Positions 23,113 through 30,011 of a DNA stretch of 35,012 bases are shown piece by piece. The notes beneath the pieces are model-generated. The model did no database searches and was not told where the DNA came from. It was given only the letters and a program-made list of their open reading frames with translations. How positions within the stretch are numbered: position 1 is the stretch's first letter; the number at the start of each line of letters is the position of its first letter. Position numbers and translations under genes: made by a program. The DNA is from an uncultured Collinsella sp. (lineage in GTDB: Bacteria > Actinomycetota > Coriobacteriia > Coriobacteriales > Coriobacteriaceae), in NCBI GenBank assembly GCA_900550735.1, contig URTD01000003.1, positions 1 to 35,012 on the forward strand. Direction: 5' to 3'.

Positions 23113-23127
23113 AGGACAATATGTCCT
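23113..23127 (-). promoter_or_regulatory. Candidate autoregulatory operator of the methyltransferase
   Basis: AGGACA-ATA-TGTCCT is a 6-bp inverted repeat 24 nt before the methyltransferase start. Its layout closely resembles the 15-bp site bound by the N-terminal domain of M.SsoII, as far as I recall that system. Confidence 0.62.
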
Positions 23128-23466
23128 CATTTTGCCACAGGGATGAAGAGATAAACTCGTCAGAATAGCAACCTTGCCCCAAACCATGGGTTTCTCACGT
23201 CTCCCACATCCGACAATCCATGTACCACTCAAACCGCGAAGACCCATCTAACCACCGCTGCGTTCTATACGATAGTCGTTCGCCAGGACATTTTTCTGCC
23301 GCCGCAGTCATTAGTCCAAGTGAAAAGCGGCAAGCCGAGAACCTCACGCCTCTCCATCATCAATCATTCCATTTCACAAATGACGCAGCGGCGCAATTAG
23401 CAACGCGGAGCATGGAACCATGCTATACCCGTCCAAACGATATTGTCCGCGCCCAACAGCTATCAA
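23128..23466. other. Intergenic stretch, no gene seen
   Basis: Beyond the methyltransferase promoter I see no coding region with a ribosome binding site or family signature on either strand. Composition is lower in GC than the sugar-gene regions. Confidence 0.4.
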
Positions 23467-23706
23467 TCAATTTACCTTGGCCTGCTGGCGCAGAGAGTGC
23501 AGCCAAGCCTCATGATCATCGTAACAATAAAGAACATGGGATCGCGAGGATTTGCCGAGGCGAATGTACTCCGGCCCCTTACTAGGACAGCGCCAATTTG
23601 CAAGGGTCTTCGCGCTTACGCCAATCAACTTTGCTGCCTCTTCACTCGAAAACGCAAGCGGGCGTACGGATTCAACAGCGCATGTCACGCCGTTTGCTCC
23701 ACCCAT
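23467..23706 (-). CDS. Excisionase-like HTH (MerR/HTH_17) protein
   Basis: A 79-aa protein with the pattern AFSSEEAAKLIGVSAKTLAN, WRCPSKGPEYIRLG and VLYCYDDHEAWLHSL. This is a winged-helix DNA-binding domain of the HTH_17 / excisionase type: a first helix with x-x-EAAxLIGVS, the W-x-x-x-G-P-x-Y-x-x-L-G wing and the Y-x-x-x-D-x-x-x-W ending. GAGGG sits close to ATG 23706. It lies 34 nt inside the right copy of the 13-bp direct repeat of the island, as expected for a recombination directionality factor, but no integrase gene accompanies it. Small regulators of phage or plasmid genes look the same. Confidence 0.72.
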   Translation of the reverse strand: MGGANGVTCAVESVRPLAFSSEEAAKLIGVSAKTLANWRCPSKGPEYIRLGKSSRSHVLYCYDDHEAWLHSLRQQAKVN

Positions 23707-23739
23707 AAAGACCCTCAGACTCTCCGATCACACTCACCC

Positions 23740-23756
23740 GTTACAGATTGAGACAA
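23740..23756. repeat. Half palindrome at right end of island
   Basis: GTTACAGATTGAGACAA matches the right arm expected for R4, whose first part is at 15064-15077. No matching left arm lies nearby. Confidence 0.7.
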
Positions 23757-23820
23757 TTTGACGGTACCGAATTCTTGTCAAGGCGTGGTACAATTGTGTC
23801 CCAACGCAAAGGAGGTACCT

Positions 23821-24087
23821 ATGCCCACCTGTGTGCCCGTCCGAGACATGAAGGACACCGCTGCATTTACCGCGCTTGTTGAGTCCGAGCGCGACGTCAC
23901 CGTAACTAAGAACGGCTATGAGGCCATGCACTGCATCAGCAGCGACCAGTATCGTCTCATGCAAGACGAAATCGCCAAAGCCAAGCTGCTGTCTCGTATG
24001 ATGTTGGCAGAAGACGAGATATCGCAAGGCGACTACAGCGACTACGACTCCTTCGCGACCGCGATACGAGACAAATATGGCCTATAA
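23821..24087 (+). CDS. Phd/YefM-family antitoxin
   Basis: An 88-aa antitoxin. The N-terminal VPVRDMKDTAAFTALVESER and VTVTKNGYEAMHCISSDQY follow the Phd/YefM DNA-binding fold (R-D-x-x-x-x..., V-T-K-N-G-x-x-A). The acidic C-terminal tail (EDEISQGDYSDYDSFATAIR) is the toxin-binding part. AAGGAGG is perfectly placed before ATG 23821. The stop overlaps the toxin start by 11 nt. It should bind the toxin and repress its own operon. It lies just outside the right edge of the accessory island. Confidence 0.85.
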   Translation: MPTCVPVRDMKDTAAFTALVESERDVTVTKNGYEAMHCISSDQYRLMQDEIAKAKLLSRMMLAEDEISQGDYSDYDSFATAIRDKYGL

Positions 24088-24382
24088 CGTCGTAATACTC
24101 GAAAGCGCACAATATGAATACGAGGCTATTGTCAGATACCTTGCTCAAATCCTTATGAACCCACGTGCAGCAGGCAATTTTGTTGCTGAGTTTGAATATC
24201 AGCTTGATCTGCTTCGCGAGCAGCCGCTCCTACGGCCCCTCTCCCACATACGAGAGCTGGCGGCACGCAATTATCGATCGTTTACCGTCAACAAATACGT
24301 GTGTCTTTACAAGTTTGAGCGCGATACGATCTATATCGCCCATGTCTTTCATCAGTCACAGGACTACGGCCGCCTGGTCTAG
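24077..24382 (+). CDS. RelE/ParE-family toxin
   Basis: A 101-aa toxin of the RelE/ParE superfamily: a first strand YNVVILESAQYEYEAIVRYL, a helical pair with PRAAGNFVAEFEYQLDLLRE, then RNYRSFTVNKYVCLYKFERD and IYIAHVFHQSQDYGRLV. The ending (h-x-h-x-x-V-x-x-x-x-x-D-Y) is typical. ATG 24077 overlaps the antitoxin gene and lacks its own ribosome binding site, so translation is probably coupled. The likely action is mRNA cleavage at the ribosome (RelE type) or gyrase poisoning (ParE type); the sequence does not settle which. Confidence 0.83.
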   Translation: MAYNVVILESAQYEYEAIVRYLAQILMNPRAAGNFVAEFEYQLDLLREQPLLRPLSHIRELAARNYRSFTVNKYVCLYKFERDTIYIAHVFHQSQDYGRLV

Positions 24383-24423
24383 CCCACAAACTGAATACTT
24401 GGTCCGATCTCCCGCAGCGCTTG

Positions 24424-25188
24424 CTAACAAATGACCTGCGTGTGCTCCTCGATGGCGGCGCGATCCTCATTTGCAATATCCGGCTCGCACACCACGGCGT
24501 CCAAACTGTCCAGGCGGCAGAAGGTGTAGAAGTCGCGCTTGCCGATCTTGCTGGAGTCGGCGATCAGATAGCGCGAGTCGGCCTTGCTAAAGGCGAGCTG
24601 CTGGATACGGCCCTCATCCATATTGGATGTAGACACGTCGCCGTCCAGAATGCCGTTGGCACCGATAAACGCCGCGTCGATGCCCAGCGCACGCAGGGTA
24701 TCCTCGGCCGTTGGTCCCACAAAAGCGGCGGTGCGGCGACGGTACATGCCGCCCACCAGGCACAGGTCGCAGTCTTCGCGCGCCTCGAGCAGGTTAAACA
24801 CCGAAAGCGAATTGGTCACAATGCGCAGGCGGCACGCCGGTAGTATCGAGGCCATCTGCTCAACCGTAGTGCCCGTACCCAAAAAGATGGTCGAGCCCTC
24901 CTCGATAAGCTCCACGGCGCGGCGCGCGATCTGCAGCTTTTCCTCGGCATGCTTAGTGCGCTTTTCGCTGTGCGAATACTCATGGCGCAACATAGCGTGC
25001 GGGCGACTCTGCGCACTACGGGCGCCGCCGTGCACGCGCTCGATCTCGCCTAGGCTCGCAAGCTCCTCAAGATCGCGGCGGATCGTCATATCCGAGACAC
25101 CCAACGCATCAGAAATCTCTTTAACCGAAACCGTGCCCTGCTCCTCGAGCAGCTGCCGAACCTTATCCTGACGCTCCGCCTTAATCAC
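24424..25188 (-). CDS. DeoR-family transcriptional repressor (LacR-like)
   Basis: A 254-aa DeoR-family regulator: winged helix at residues about 1-57 (QDKVRQLLEEQGTVSVKEIS, then DMTIRRDLEELASLGEIERV and HGGA), then the sugar-phosphate-binding domain with FLGTGTTVEQMA, VTNSLSVFN, LVGGMYRRRTAAFVGP, DAAFIGANGI and SSKIGKRDFYTFC. The start is GTG 25188 with GAGGA 7 nt upstream. It is divergent from galM. Its own promoter region carries the element at 25222-25239, which recurs before lacA and IIA, so it is the best candidate for the regulator of the lac genes. The effector is probably tagatose-6-P or a related phosphate, by analogy with LacR of Gram-positives. Confidence 0.87.
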   Translation of the reverse strand: MIKAERQDKVRQLLEEQGTVSVKEISDALGVSDMTIRRDLEELASLGEIERVHGGARSAQSRPHAMLRHEYSHSEKRTKHAEEKLQIARRAVELIEEGSTIFLGTGTTVEQMASILPACRLRIVTNSLSVFNLLEAREDCDLCLVGGMYRRRTAAFVGPTAEDTLRALGIDAAFIGANGILDGDVSTSNMDEGRIQQLAFSKADSRYLIADSSKIGKRDFYTFCRLDSLDAVVCEPDIANEDRAAIEEHTQVIC

Positions 25189-25221
25189 GATGAATCCTCG
25201 CCGTTCTCTGCGCGCATATCA

Positions 25222-25246
25222 TTCAAACAATAACGAACAAATTGTA
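25222..25246 (-). promoter_or_regulatory. Operator and -10 box of the DeoR gene
   Basis: TTCAAACAATAACGAACA (25222-25239) directly follows a minus-strand -10 box TACAAT (25241-25246 complement), so a bound repressor would block its own promoter. The element resembles those at 5179-5196 and 3261-3278. Confidence 0.62.
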
Positions 25247-25394
25247 TCAGACTCGTACGTGTCAAAAATGAACGCCCACACAGCTCCAATCATCACTTTT
25301 TTGAGAAAAATAATCCCTGCTTTAGTAGGGTGTAGTGATAATTTAACCTGTTCGCGCTACAGTTTTTGCGAAATACCTCGATGTTAGGAACCAA

Positions 25395-26447
25395 ATGATC
25401 ACTTCCGAGCTTTTCGGCACCGCACCGTGCGGTACCCCCGTTCATCGTTACACCCTCAACGGGCCCGAGATCTGCGTTCGCATTATGGACTATGGCGCCA
25501 CCGTGCTTGGTATCGACGTACCCGACATCCCTGGCAATGTGCGTGATGTGGTGTTGGGCTTCGATAAGCTCGAGGATTACTTTGACAACCCCGCCTGCTT
25601 TGGCGCGACCATTGGCCCCGTGGCCAACCGCACTGCGGGTGCCACGATCACCATCGCCGACACGGATTGGCATATGCCGGCCAACGAAGGCACCAACAAC
25701 CTGCACAGCGACCTTGAGCATGGCCTGCACAAGCGCGTGTGGGACGTTGAGCTCGACGAGGATCACAATGCCGTACGCATGACCGTCTCGCTCGAGGACG
25801 GCGAGCTCGGCCTCCCCGGCAACCGCACCTTTACGGCCGTGTTTACCGTGACACGCACCGGCGTCTTTCGTATCGAGTATGGCTGCGAGAGCGACCGCGC
25901 CACCTACGTGTCCATGACCAACCACACGTACTTTAACCTTGCCGGTCATAACGCCGGCATGGACTGCGAGCACTTCTTTATTGCTAACGCCACTCACTAC
26001 CTGCCCATTAACGAGCAGAACATCCCCACCGGCGAGATTGCTCCAGTCGAGGGGACACCGTTTGACTTTCGCGAGCTGCGCCCCGTCGCTCCCGGCATGG
26101 AGGCCGACGACCCGCAGATCAAGCAGGCACGCGGCTACGATCACTGCCTGTGCATCGATGGCTATCAGTACGGCCGTAATCTGCGCCGTGCGATGCATGT
26201 CGAGGAGATGTGGACCGGCCGCGAGCTGGACTACTACACCACCGCCCCGGGCGTGCAGCTCTACACCGGCAACTGGCTGGGTGACGAACATGCCAAAGAC
26301 GGCGCCAACTATGGCTGGGGCGCCGGCTTTGCCCTCGAGGCAGAGATGTACCCCGACACGCCGCACCAGCCGCTGTTCCCGCAGGGCATTGTGGGCCCGG
26401 GTCATCCCTACAGCAATGTGATCGAGTACCACTTTATGAGGCACTAA
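25395..26447 (+). CDS. galM: Aldose 1-epimerase (GalM)
   Basis: A 350-aa galactose mutarotase converting beta- to alpha-galactose (or the glucose anomers) in the cytosol. Family marks are DYGATVLGIDVPD, VLGFDKLEDYFDNPACFGAT with IGPVANR, NNLHSD, the catalytic-His segment MTNHTYFNLAGH, and the C-terminal YTGNW and FALEAEMYPDTP. TTAGGA precedes ATG 25395. Length agrees with GalM and is longer than the two LacX-type epimerases in this window, from which it is clearly distinct. It is divergent from the DeoR-type repressor and followed by a GC-rich terminator. It could serve galactose released outside the PTS route. Confidence 0.9.
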   Translation: MITSELFGTAPCGTPVHRYTLNGPEICVRIMDYGATVLGIDVPDIPGNVRDVVLGFDKLEDYFDNPACFGATIGPVANRTAGATITIADTDWHMPANEGTNNLHSDLEHGLHKRVWDVELDEDHNAVRMTVSLEDGELGLPGNRTFTAVFTVTRTGVFRIEYGCESDRATYVSMTNHTYFNLAGHNAGMDCEHFFIANATHYLPINEQNIPTGEIAPVEGTPFDFRELRPVAPGMEADDPQIKQARGYDHCLCIDGYQYGRNLRRAMHVEEMWTGRELDYYTTAPGVQLYTGNWLGDEHAKDGANYGWGAGFALEAEMYPDTPHQPLFPQGIVGPGHPYSNVIEYHFMRH

Positions 26448-26474
26448 GCCCACAACGCGACATATCGCACAGCA

Positions 26475-26507
26475 GCGCCCGCCGGCACCACCGCCGACGG
26501 GCGCTTT
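26475..26507 (+). terminator. Terminator after galM
   Basis: GCGCCCGCCGGC (26475-26486) pairs with GCCGACGGGCGC (26493-26504) with one mismatch, followed by TTTGCT. Confidence 0.65.
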
Positions 26508-26512
26508 GCTAC

Positions 26513-26543
26513 CTAGTCATTGGGGACGTTCTTAAATGACTAG
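26513..26543. repeat. REP-like palindrome overlapping the IIB stop codon
   Basis: CTAGTCATT (26513-26521) and AATGACTAG (26535-26543) are a perfect 9-bp inverted repeat. TAGTCATTGGGGAC within it is shared, inverted, with 4599-4612. Confidence 0.55.
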
Positions 26544-27011
26544 TTGGATGGGGTCGGGATTGGAGCTGGGGAGATAGCGGATTTCTAGCTCTATGCCGAG
26601 CGCCTGCAGCTCTTTGAGGGCTGCGACATCTGCGTCGTCTACGGCGACTGCGGGCGTTATGGGGTGCTTGCCCTCCCCTGCCTGCATATGGCCGATGCTG
26701 ATCTTAGTGATGGGCACGCCGCCCTTAACCAGCGCGAGCGCATCGGCGGGTGAGGCCACCATGATCTGAATCAACTGGCGCGACGTTGCGGTATGAATGA
26801 TGTCGACGGTCCTTTGCACCGAGAAAAACCGCGTCCAAACGCCTTCCGGCGCCGCCACCCTCATGGGTGCCCATTGGCGCGAATCCGCCGCGATCTCATC
26901 GTTGACGATAAGGACAAGGTTGGAGCCCACGGCCTCGTTCCACAGCTCAACATCTTGCCCGTAAATGAAACGGTCATCGATACGCGTGAGAAGGATCTTG
27001 GGTTGAGCCAT
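26532..27011 (-). CDS. PTS mannose/fructose/sorbose-family IIB, active-site His replaced
   Basis: A 159-aa protein of the mannose-family IIB type, matching along its length (LVLIVNDEIAADSRQWAPMR, VDIIHTATSRQLIQIMVASP, VPITKISIGHMQAGEGK, LKELQALGIELEIRYLP). In functional members the N-terminal motif is R-x-D-x-R-L-I-H-G-Q, with the His accepting phosphate. Here it reads RIDDRFIYGQD, with Tyr17 in that place. Without the His it should not phosphorylate sugar, so it may be regulatory or decaying. It stands alone, with no IIA, IIC or IID beside it. The start at 27011 has only a GGGG-type ribosome binding site. The nearest partner is the IID at the window end. Confidence 0.82.
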   Translation of the reverse strand: MAQPKILLTRIDDRFIYGQDVELWNEAVGSNLVLIVNDEIAADSRQWAPMRVAAPEGVWTRFFSVQRTVDIIHTATSRQLIQIMVASPADALALVKGGVPITKISIGHMQAGEGKHPITPAVAVDDADVAALKELQALGIELEIRYLPSSNPDPIQLVI

Positions 27012-27100
27012 CGCTGCCCCATTCTCTTTGAGACCTGTAAGAGCAAGACATCACGTCTCCAATATTAGTGCATTTAAAGTGAGAAAAGCTGTCAGAACCC

Positions 27101-27129
27101 TTGCGCAGATGTGCGATGTCCCGTATCAT
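27101..27129 (+). promoter_or_regulatory. Promoter of the tRNA-Thr gene
   Basis: TTGCGC (27101-27106), a 17-nt spacer and TATCAT (27124-27129) form a sigma70-type promoter 40 nt upstream of the tRNA. Confidence 0.55.
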
Positions 27130-27168
27130 AGACAGCCGTTGACGCCTCAGTTGCGTCACCACATGGCC

Positions 27169-27244
27169 GCCAGCGTAGCTCAGTTGGTAGAGCACCGCTC
27201 TCGTAAAGCGGGGGTCACCGGTTCGAGCCCGGTCGCTGGCTCCA
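27169..27244 (+). tRNA. tRNA-Thr (anticodon CGT)
   Basis: A complete cloverleaf: acceptor GCCAGCG / CGCTGGC, D-arm GCTCAGTTGGTAGAGC, anticodon stem CCGCT / AGCGG around CTCGTAA with anticodon CGT, T-arm ACCGG-TTCGAGC-CCGGT, and an encoded CCA end. It reads ACG codons. Confidence 0.95.
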
Positions 27245-27255
27245 TTGCACAAGAT

Positions 27256-27279
27256 AGCCGCCTTCGGGCGGCTTTTTTT
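27256..27279 (+). terminator. Terminator after tRNA-Thr
   Basis: AGCCGCC-TTCG-GGCGGCT followed by seven T residues, a textbook intrinsic terminator with a UUCG loop. Confidence 0.9.
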
Positions 27280-27345
27280 GTTGCCGATTTTGAGTGCGCG
27301 TGCGCCAATCCACGTATCGTAACGGCCTCAACTCCCCTACTCAAA

Positions 27346-27400
27346 AACAGAAAGCCCCGCCAACCGCAATCCCCAAGGGAACCGCGATTAACGGGGCTCA
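27346..27400 (-). terminator. Terminator of the YhcH-family gene
   Basis: AGCCCCG and CGGGGCT pair around an approximately 33-nt loop that itself can fold. On the minus strand the stem is followed by TTTCTGTTTTT. Confidence 0.65.
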
Positions 27401-27456
27401 AGCGCGCTCCTCAATGGAATCACGCCAGCATACGAACAGCTCAGCCGAGCAGCGCG

Positions 27457-27930
27457 TTACTCCTCCCAGTAAGCGTCTGCAAGCAGCTTAAAGCAGATCT
27501 TCTTGACCGGCTGTGCGCCATCGCCCGGGAACTCGAGCGTGGGCATGTGAGGCTCGCCGGCAACAAACAGCGCGAACTTGTCGTCGGCAAGATCGCCGGC
27601 GATCGAAGTGTCGGAATCGACCAGATCGTAATCGTCCTTCTCGTCAAACTCCTGGACCAGCGTCAGGCTACCCGTAGCGACCTTAAAGGCCTCGCGACCC
27701 TCGACATCAATCTGCAGGTCGTGATAGCGCTGATGCGTCTCATAGTGAGCCTCGGCCTCGGGACGCGTCGTGGGAGCCATGACGTTCGCAAAGACCTTGT
27801 CACCCAGAATCGGATGGCTGCCGACCTCGAGCTCCGCCGGGTCGTTCTCCTCGAGCCAGTCGATCAGCACGTCGAGGCCCTTGAGCATTCCGCGGTACTC
27901 CTCGATATCGCCCAATGCACCGTAAATCAT
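27457..27930 (-). CDS. YhcH/YjgK/YiaL family protein
   Basis: A 157-aa cupin-like protein of the YhcH/YjgK/YiaL (EbgC-like) family: MIYGALGDIEEYRGM at the start, then RPEAEAHYETHQRYHDLQID, where the His residues and Glu belong to the metal site, FALFVAGEPHMP and the ending VKKICFKL. GAGGGGA precedes ATG 27930. Members accompany sialic acid, amino-sugar and galactoside genes and probably act as sugar anomerases or isomerases, though the reaction is often unproven. It follows the lacC copy 2 and nagA remnant on the same strand, so it likely belongs to the GalNAc/tagatose operon. Confidence 0.87.
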   Translation of the reverse strand: MIYGALGDIEEYRGMLKGLDVLIDWLEENDPAELEVGSHPILGDKVFANVMAPTTRPEAEAHYETHQRYHDLQIDVEGREAFKVATGSLTLVQEFDEKDDYDLVDSDTSIAGDLADDKFALFVAGEPHMPTLEFPGDGAQPVKKICFKLLADAYWEE

Positions 27931-27962
27931 CTAAATCCCCTCTCAGATTGTCTCTTTGGCGG

Positions 27963-28090
27963 CTACTCGGTAAACGCGTTACCGACGCTGTTGCCACCCA
28001 CATACGTCTCGACCAGGGTAAGGTCGGGATTGAACACGACAAAGTCGGCGTCGCGGCCAGGCATAATGCTACCGCACTTGTCGTCGGCTC
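27963..28090 (-). pseudogene. 3' remnant of nagA
   Basis: Minus-strand codons encode DKCGSIMPGRDADFVVFNPD followed by LTLVETYVGGNSVGNAFTE and a stop, almost identical to the C-terminus of the deacetylase encoded at 30828. Only about 40 codons are present; homology ends abruptly upstream. It lies between lacC copy 2 and the YhcH gene and marks a past duplication or deletion. Confidence 0.85.
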
Positions 28091-28134
28091 TAACCATAAG
28101 CAAACAACCGATGCCGGGGCCGTCGCCCAAGCTC

Positions 28135-29070
28135 TTACAGCTCGGTCACGACAACGCCGTTGTAGACCTCGTCCCAACGGTCCATGACTAGATGGCCGGT
28201 CATGGGATCCATGGCATTGAGCTTGCCGCAGGTGTTGGCGGTACGCAGCACCGTCTCGTCGTCTGCGCCAGCAGCAATGGCATGCGCGAAGCCAGCGATA
28301 GTGGAGTCACCAGAGCCCGTGGCGTTAACGGCAGGGATATCGGGCGTCTTTGCGCGGAACGCACGGCCGTTGTGGAAGCCAACGGAGCCGGCAGCACCCA
28401 TGGACACGACGACCCAGGGGATATCGGAGAAGCGGGCATCAGAGGCGAGCGCGGCGCGGAGCTCGTCCACATCGTCGGTGGTAAAGCTCGTACCCAAAAG
28501 GCCGTTGATCTCGGTCAGGTTAGGCTTGACCAGCTCGGGCTTAATTTCGGACTTAAGGGCGGCCTCGAGCGAAGCACCCGAGGTATCGAGCAGCACCTTG
28601 GCACCGGCGTTCTCGGCAATGCCCGTAATCTTGGCATAGTAGTCTGCCTCGACACCGCGGGGTAGCGAACCCGAGATGGTAACGACAGCGGCCTTGCTCG
28701 CAAGCTCGGTAAACTTGGCGGTAAAGGCATCGAGCTCCTCGGGAGCAATCGTCGGGCCGCTCTCGAGCAGCTCGGTCTGGTTGCCGGCGTGGAGGATGTT
28801 GAGGCAAATACGAGTCTCGCCCTTGATGGGTACAAAATCATTCTTAATGCCGTTGGCATCCATGAGCTCAGCCATGTAGGCACCCATGTGGCCGCCGAGC
28901 AGACCGGTTGCCACAACGTCGTCGCCCAGCTGACCAAGGACGCGGGCTACGTTAAGGCCCTTGCCGCCGGCGGTCTTTTCGGGCGTCACACGGTTGACGT
29001 CGTCGATGACGAGCTCATCGAGCTGATAGCGCGTATCGACAGACGGGTTCATCGTAACGGTGAGGATCAT
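28135..29070 (-). CDS. lacC: Tagatose-6-phosphate kinase (LacC, copy 2)
   Basis: A 311-aa PfkB-family kinase, closely similar along its whole length to the product of 77-1012 and the same size. It has MILTVTMNPSVDTRYQLDEL, TAGGKGLNVARV and VNATGSGDSTIAGF with the catalytic Asp255. AAGGAG precedes ATG 29070. It follows the epimerase at 29130 (59-nt gap), as in the first locus. Proximity to nagA/agaA and agaS suggests that this copy handles tagatose-6-P derived from galactosamine. Many differences between the copies are at third codon positions, so the duplication is not recent. Confidence 0.88.
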   Translation of the reverse strand: MILTVTMNPSVDTRYQLDELVIDDVNRVTPEKTAGGKGLNVARVLGQLGDDVVATGLLGGHMGAYMAELMDANGIKNDFVPIKGETRICLNILHAGNQTELLESGPTIAPEELDAFTAKFTELASKAAVVTISGSLPRGVEADYYAKITGIAENAGAKVLLDTSGASLEAALKSEIKPELVKPNLTEINGLLGTSFTTDDVDELRAALASDARFSDIPWVVVSMGAAGSVGFHNGRAFRAKTPDIPAVNATGSGDSTIAGFAHAIAAGADDETVLRTANTCGKLNAMDPMTGHLVMDRWDEVYNGVVVTEL

Positions 29071-29129
29071 TTTTAGCTCCTTATCTCGCAGGCTCCTTGT
29101 GCCTCGCGATACGAGTCGACAAAACGGAA

Positions 29130-30011
29130 TTACAGGATCTCAATCGTGAACGAGCGCACGATGGTTTCTTTGGGCTTGGCGATAAGGCAGCCGCGCTTGT
29201 GCTCAAGCACGTCGTCCTCATCGGAGCAGGTCGAGAGACCGCCCCAGGGTTCAACTGCCACAAAATCGCCCTCGGGCTTACTCCACACAATGAGATACGG
29301 GAAGCCCTCAAAGCTCAGGCGAACGCCCTTGTCCTCACCCTTCTTGGAAAGCGTGACCTGACGGCTCTCGAGCACGTCAAAGATGGTCTCCGCAAAATCG
29401 AAGAGCTCATGCGACAGAGGCAGCGTCTTTCCCACCATGGGGTTCTTGGAGCGGTTTGCCACGTCAATCAATCCAGTCGAGGGAACGGCGGTGCAGAGCT
29501 CCGCAGCCTCGTCTTTCTCAAAGCGCAGCTCGTAGTCCGTATAGGCCTCGCCCTCATCGAGCGGACACCTAAATCCCGGGTGTCCACCGATAAAGAACGG
29601 CATGTCCTCGGTGCCCTCGTTGGTCACCTCGTAGGAGACGCGCACGGCAGTCCCCTCAAGCGCATAGCGGGCGACGAGCTTAAACGGGTACGGATAATCG
29701 CTCAGCAGCGCGGCGTTATCCTCGGAAGCCAGGCACATCACCAGCTCGTTTTCGCCTTGGCTCAGCAGCTTCCACTCCTGTTTGCGCGCAAATCCGTGGC
29801 GAGCGAGCTTTACATGATGCCCGGCAAACGTCATGGCGCTGTTATCGCGCAAGCCTCCGCAAATCGGGAAGCAAATTGGTGCCTGGCCGGACCACACGGC
29901 GGGATCGCCCTGCCACAGATACTCGCGACCTCCGGCCTCAATCGAGGTAAACGAACCACCAGCCGTGGACACCTTAATAGAAATCGAATCGTTGGAGAGA
30001 GCGTATTCCAT
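29130..30011 (-). CDS. Aldose 1-epimerase family protein (LacX-like, copy 2)
   Basis: A 293-aa protein, the same length as the product of 1066-1947 and very similar (STAGGSFTSIEAGGREYLWQ, SGQAPICFPICGGLRD, GGHPGFRCPLDEGEAYTDYE, VEPWGGLSTCSDEDD). ATG 30011 with AAAGGA is chosen; a longer frame from 30146 has no family similarity at its N-terminus. It heads the pair epimerase-lacC. It is presumed to be an anomerase of hexose-6-phosphates in the tagatose route. It is divergent from a flavodoxin gene. Confidence 0.82.
   Translation of the reverse strand: MEYALSNDSISIKVSTAGGSFTSIEAGGREYLWQGDPAVWSGQAPICFPICGGLRDNSAMTFAGHHVKLARHGFARKQEWKLLSQGENELVMCLASEDNAALLSDYPYPFKLVARYALEGTAVRVSYEVTNEGTEDMPFFIGGHPGFRCPLDEGEAYTDYELRFEKDEAAELCTAVPSTGLIDVANRSKNPMVGKTLPLSHELFDFAETIFDVLESRQVTLSKKGEDKGVRLSFEGFPYLIVWSKPEGDFVAVEPWGGLSTCSDEDDVLEHKRGCLIAKPKETIVRSFTIEIL

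Larger units (their letters stand above)
15065..23752. other. Accessory island flanked by a 13-bp direct repeat
   Basis: GTTACAGATTGAG occurs at 15065-15077 and again at 23740-23752, and the interval separates the two parts of palindrome R4. Its content differs from the surrounding sugar genes: regulator and membrane protein pair, phage and surface-protein debris, ABC-3C operon, restriction-modification genes and an excisionase-like protein at the right end. Codon use is visibly less GC-rich. No integrase or transposase is seen inside, so the mechanism of insertion is unknown. Confidence 0.55.

Noticed and set aside
23220..23585. A 121-codon plus-strand frame between the methyltransferase and the HTH gene
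   Set aside because: No ribosome binding site or domain, amphipathic pattern absent, and it overlaps the excisionase-like gene on the other strand.
15065..23752. An integrative element using tRNA-Thr as attachment site
   Set aside because: The tRNA at 27169 lies outside the island and no copy of its 3' end is seen at the island borders.
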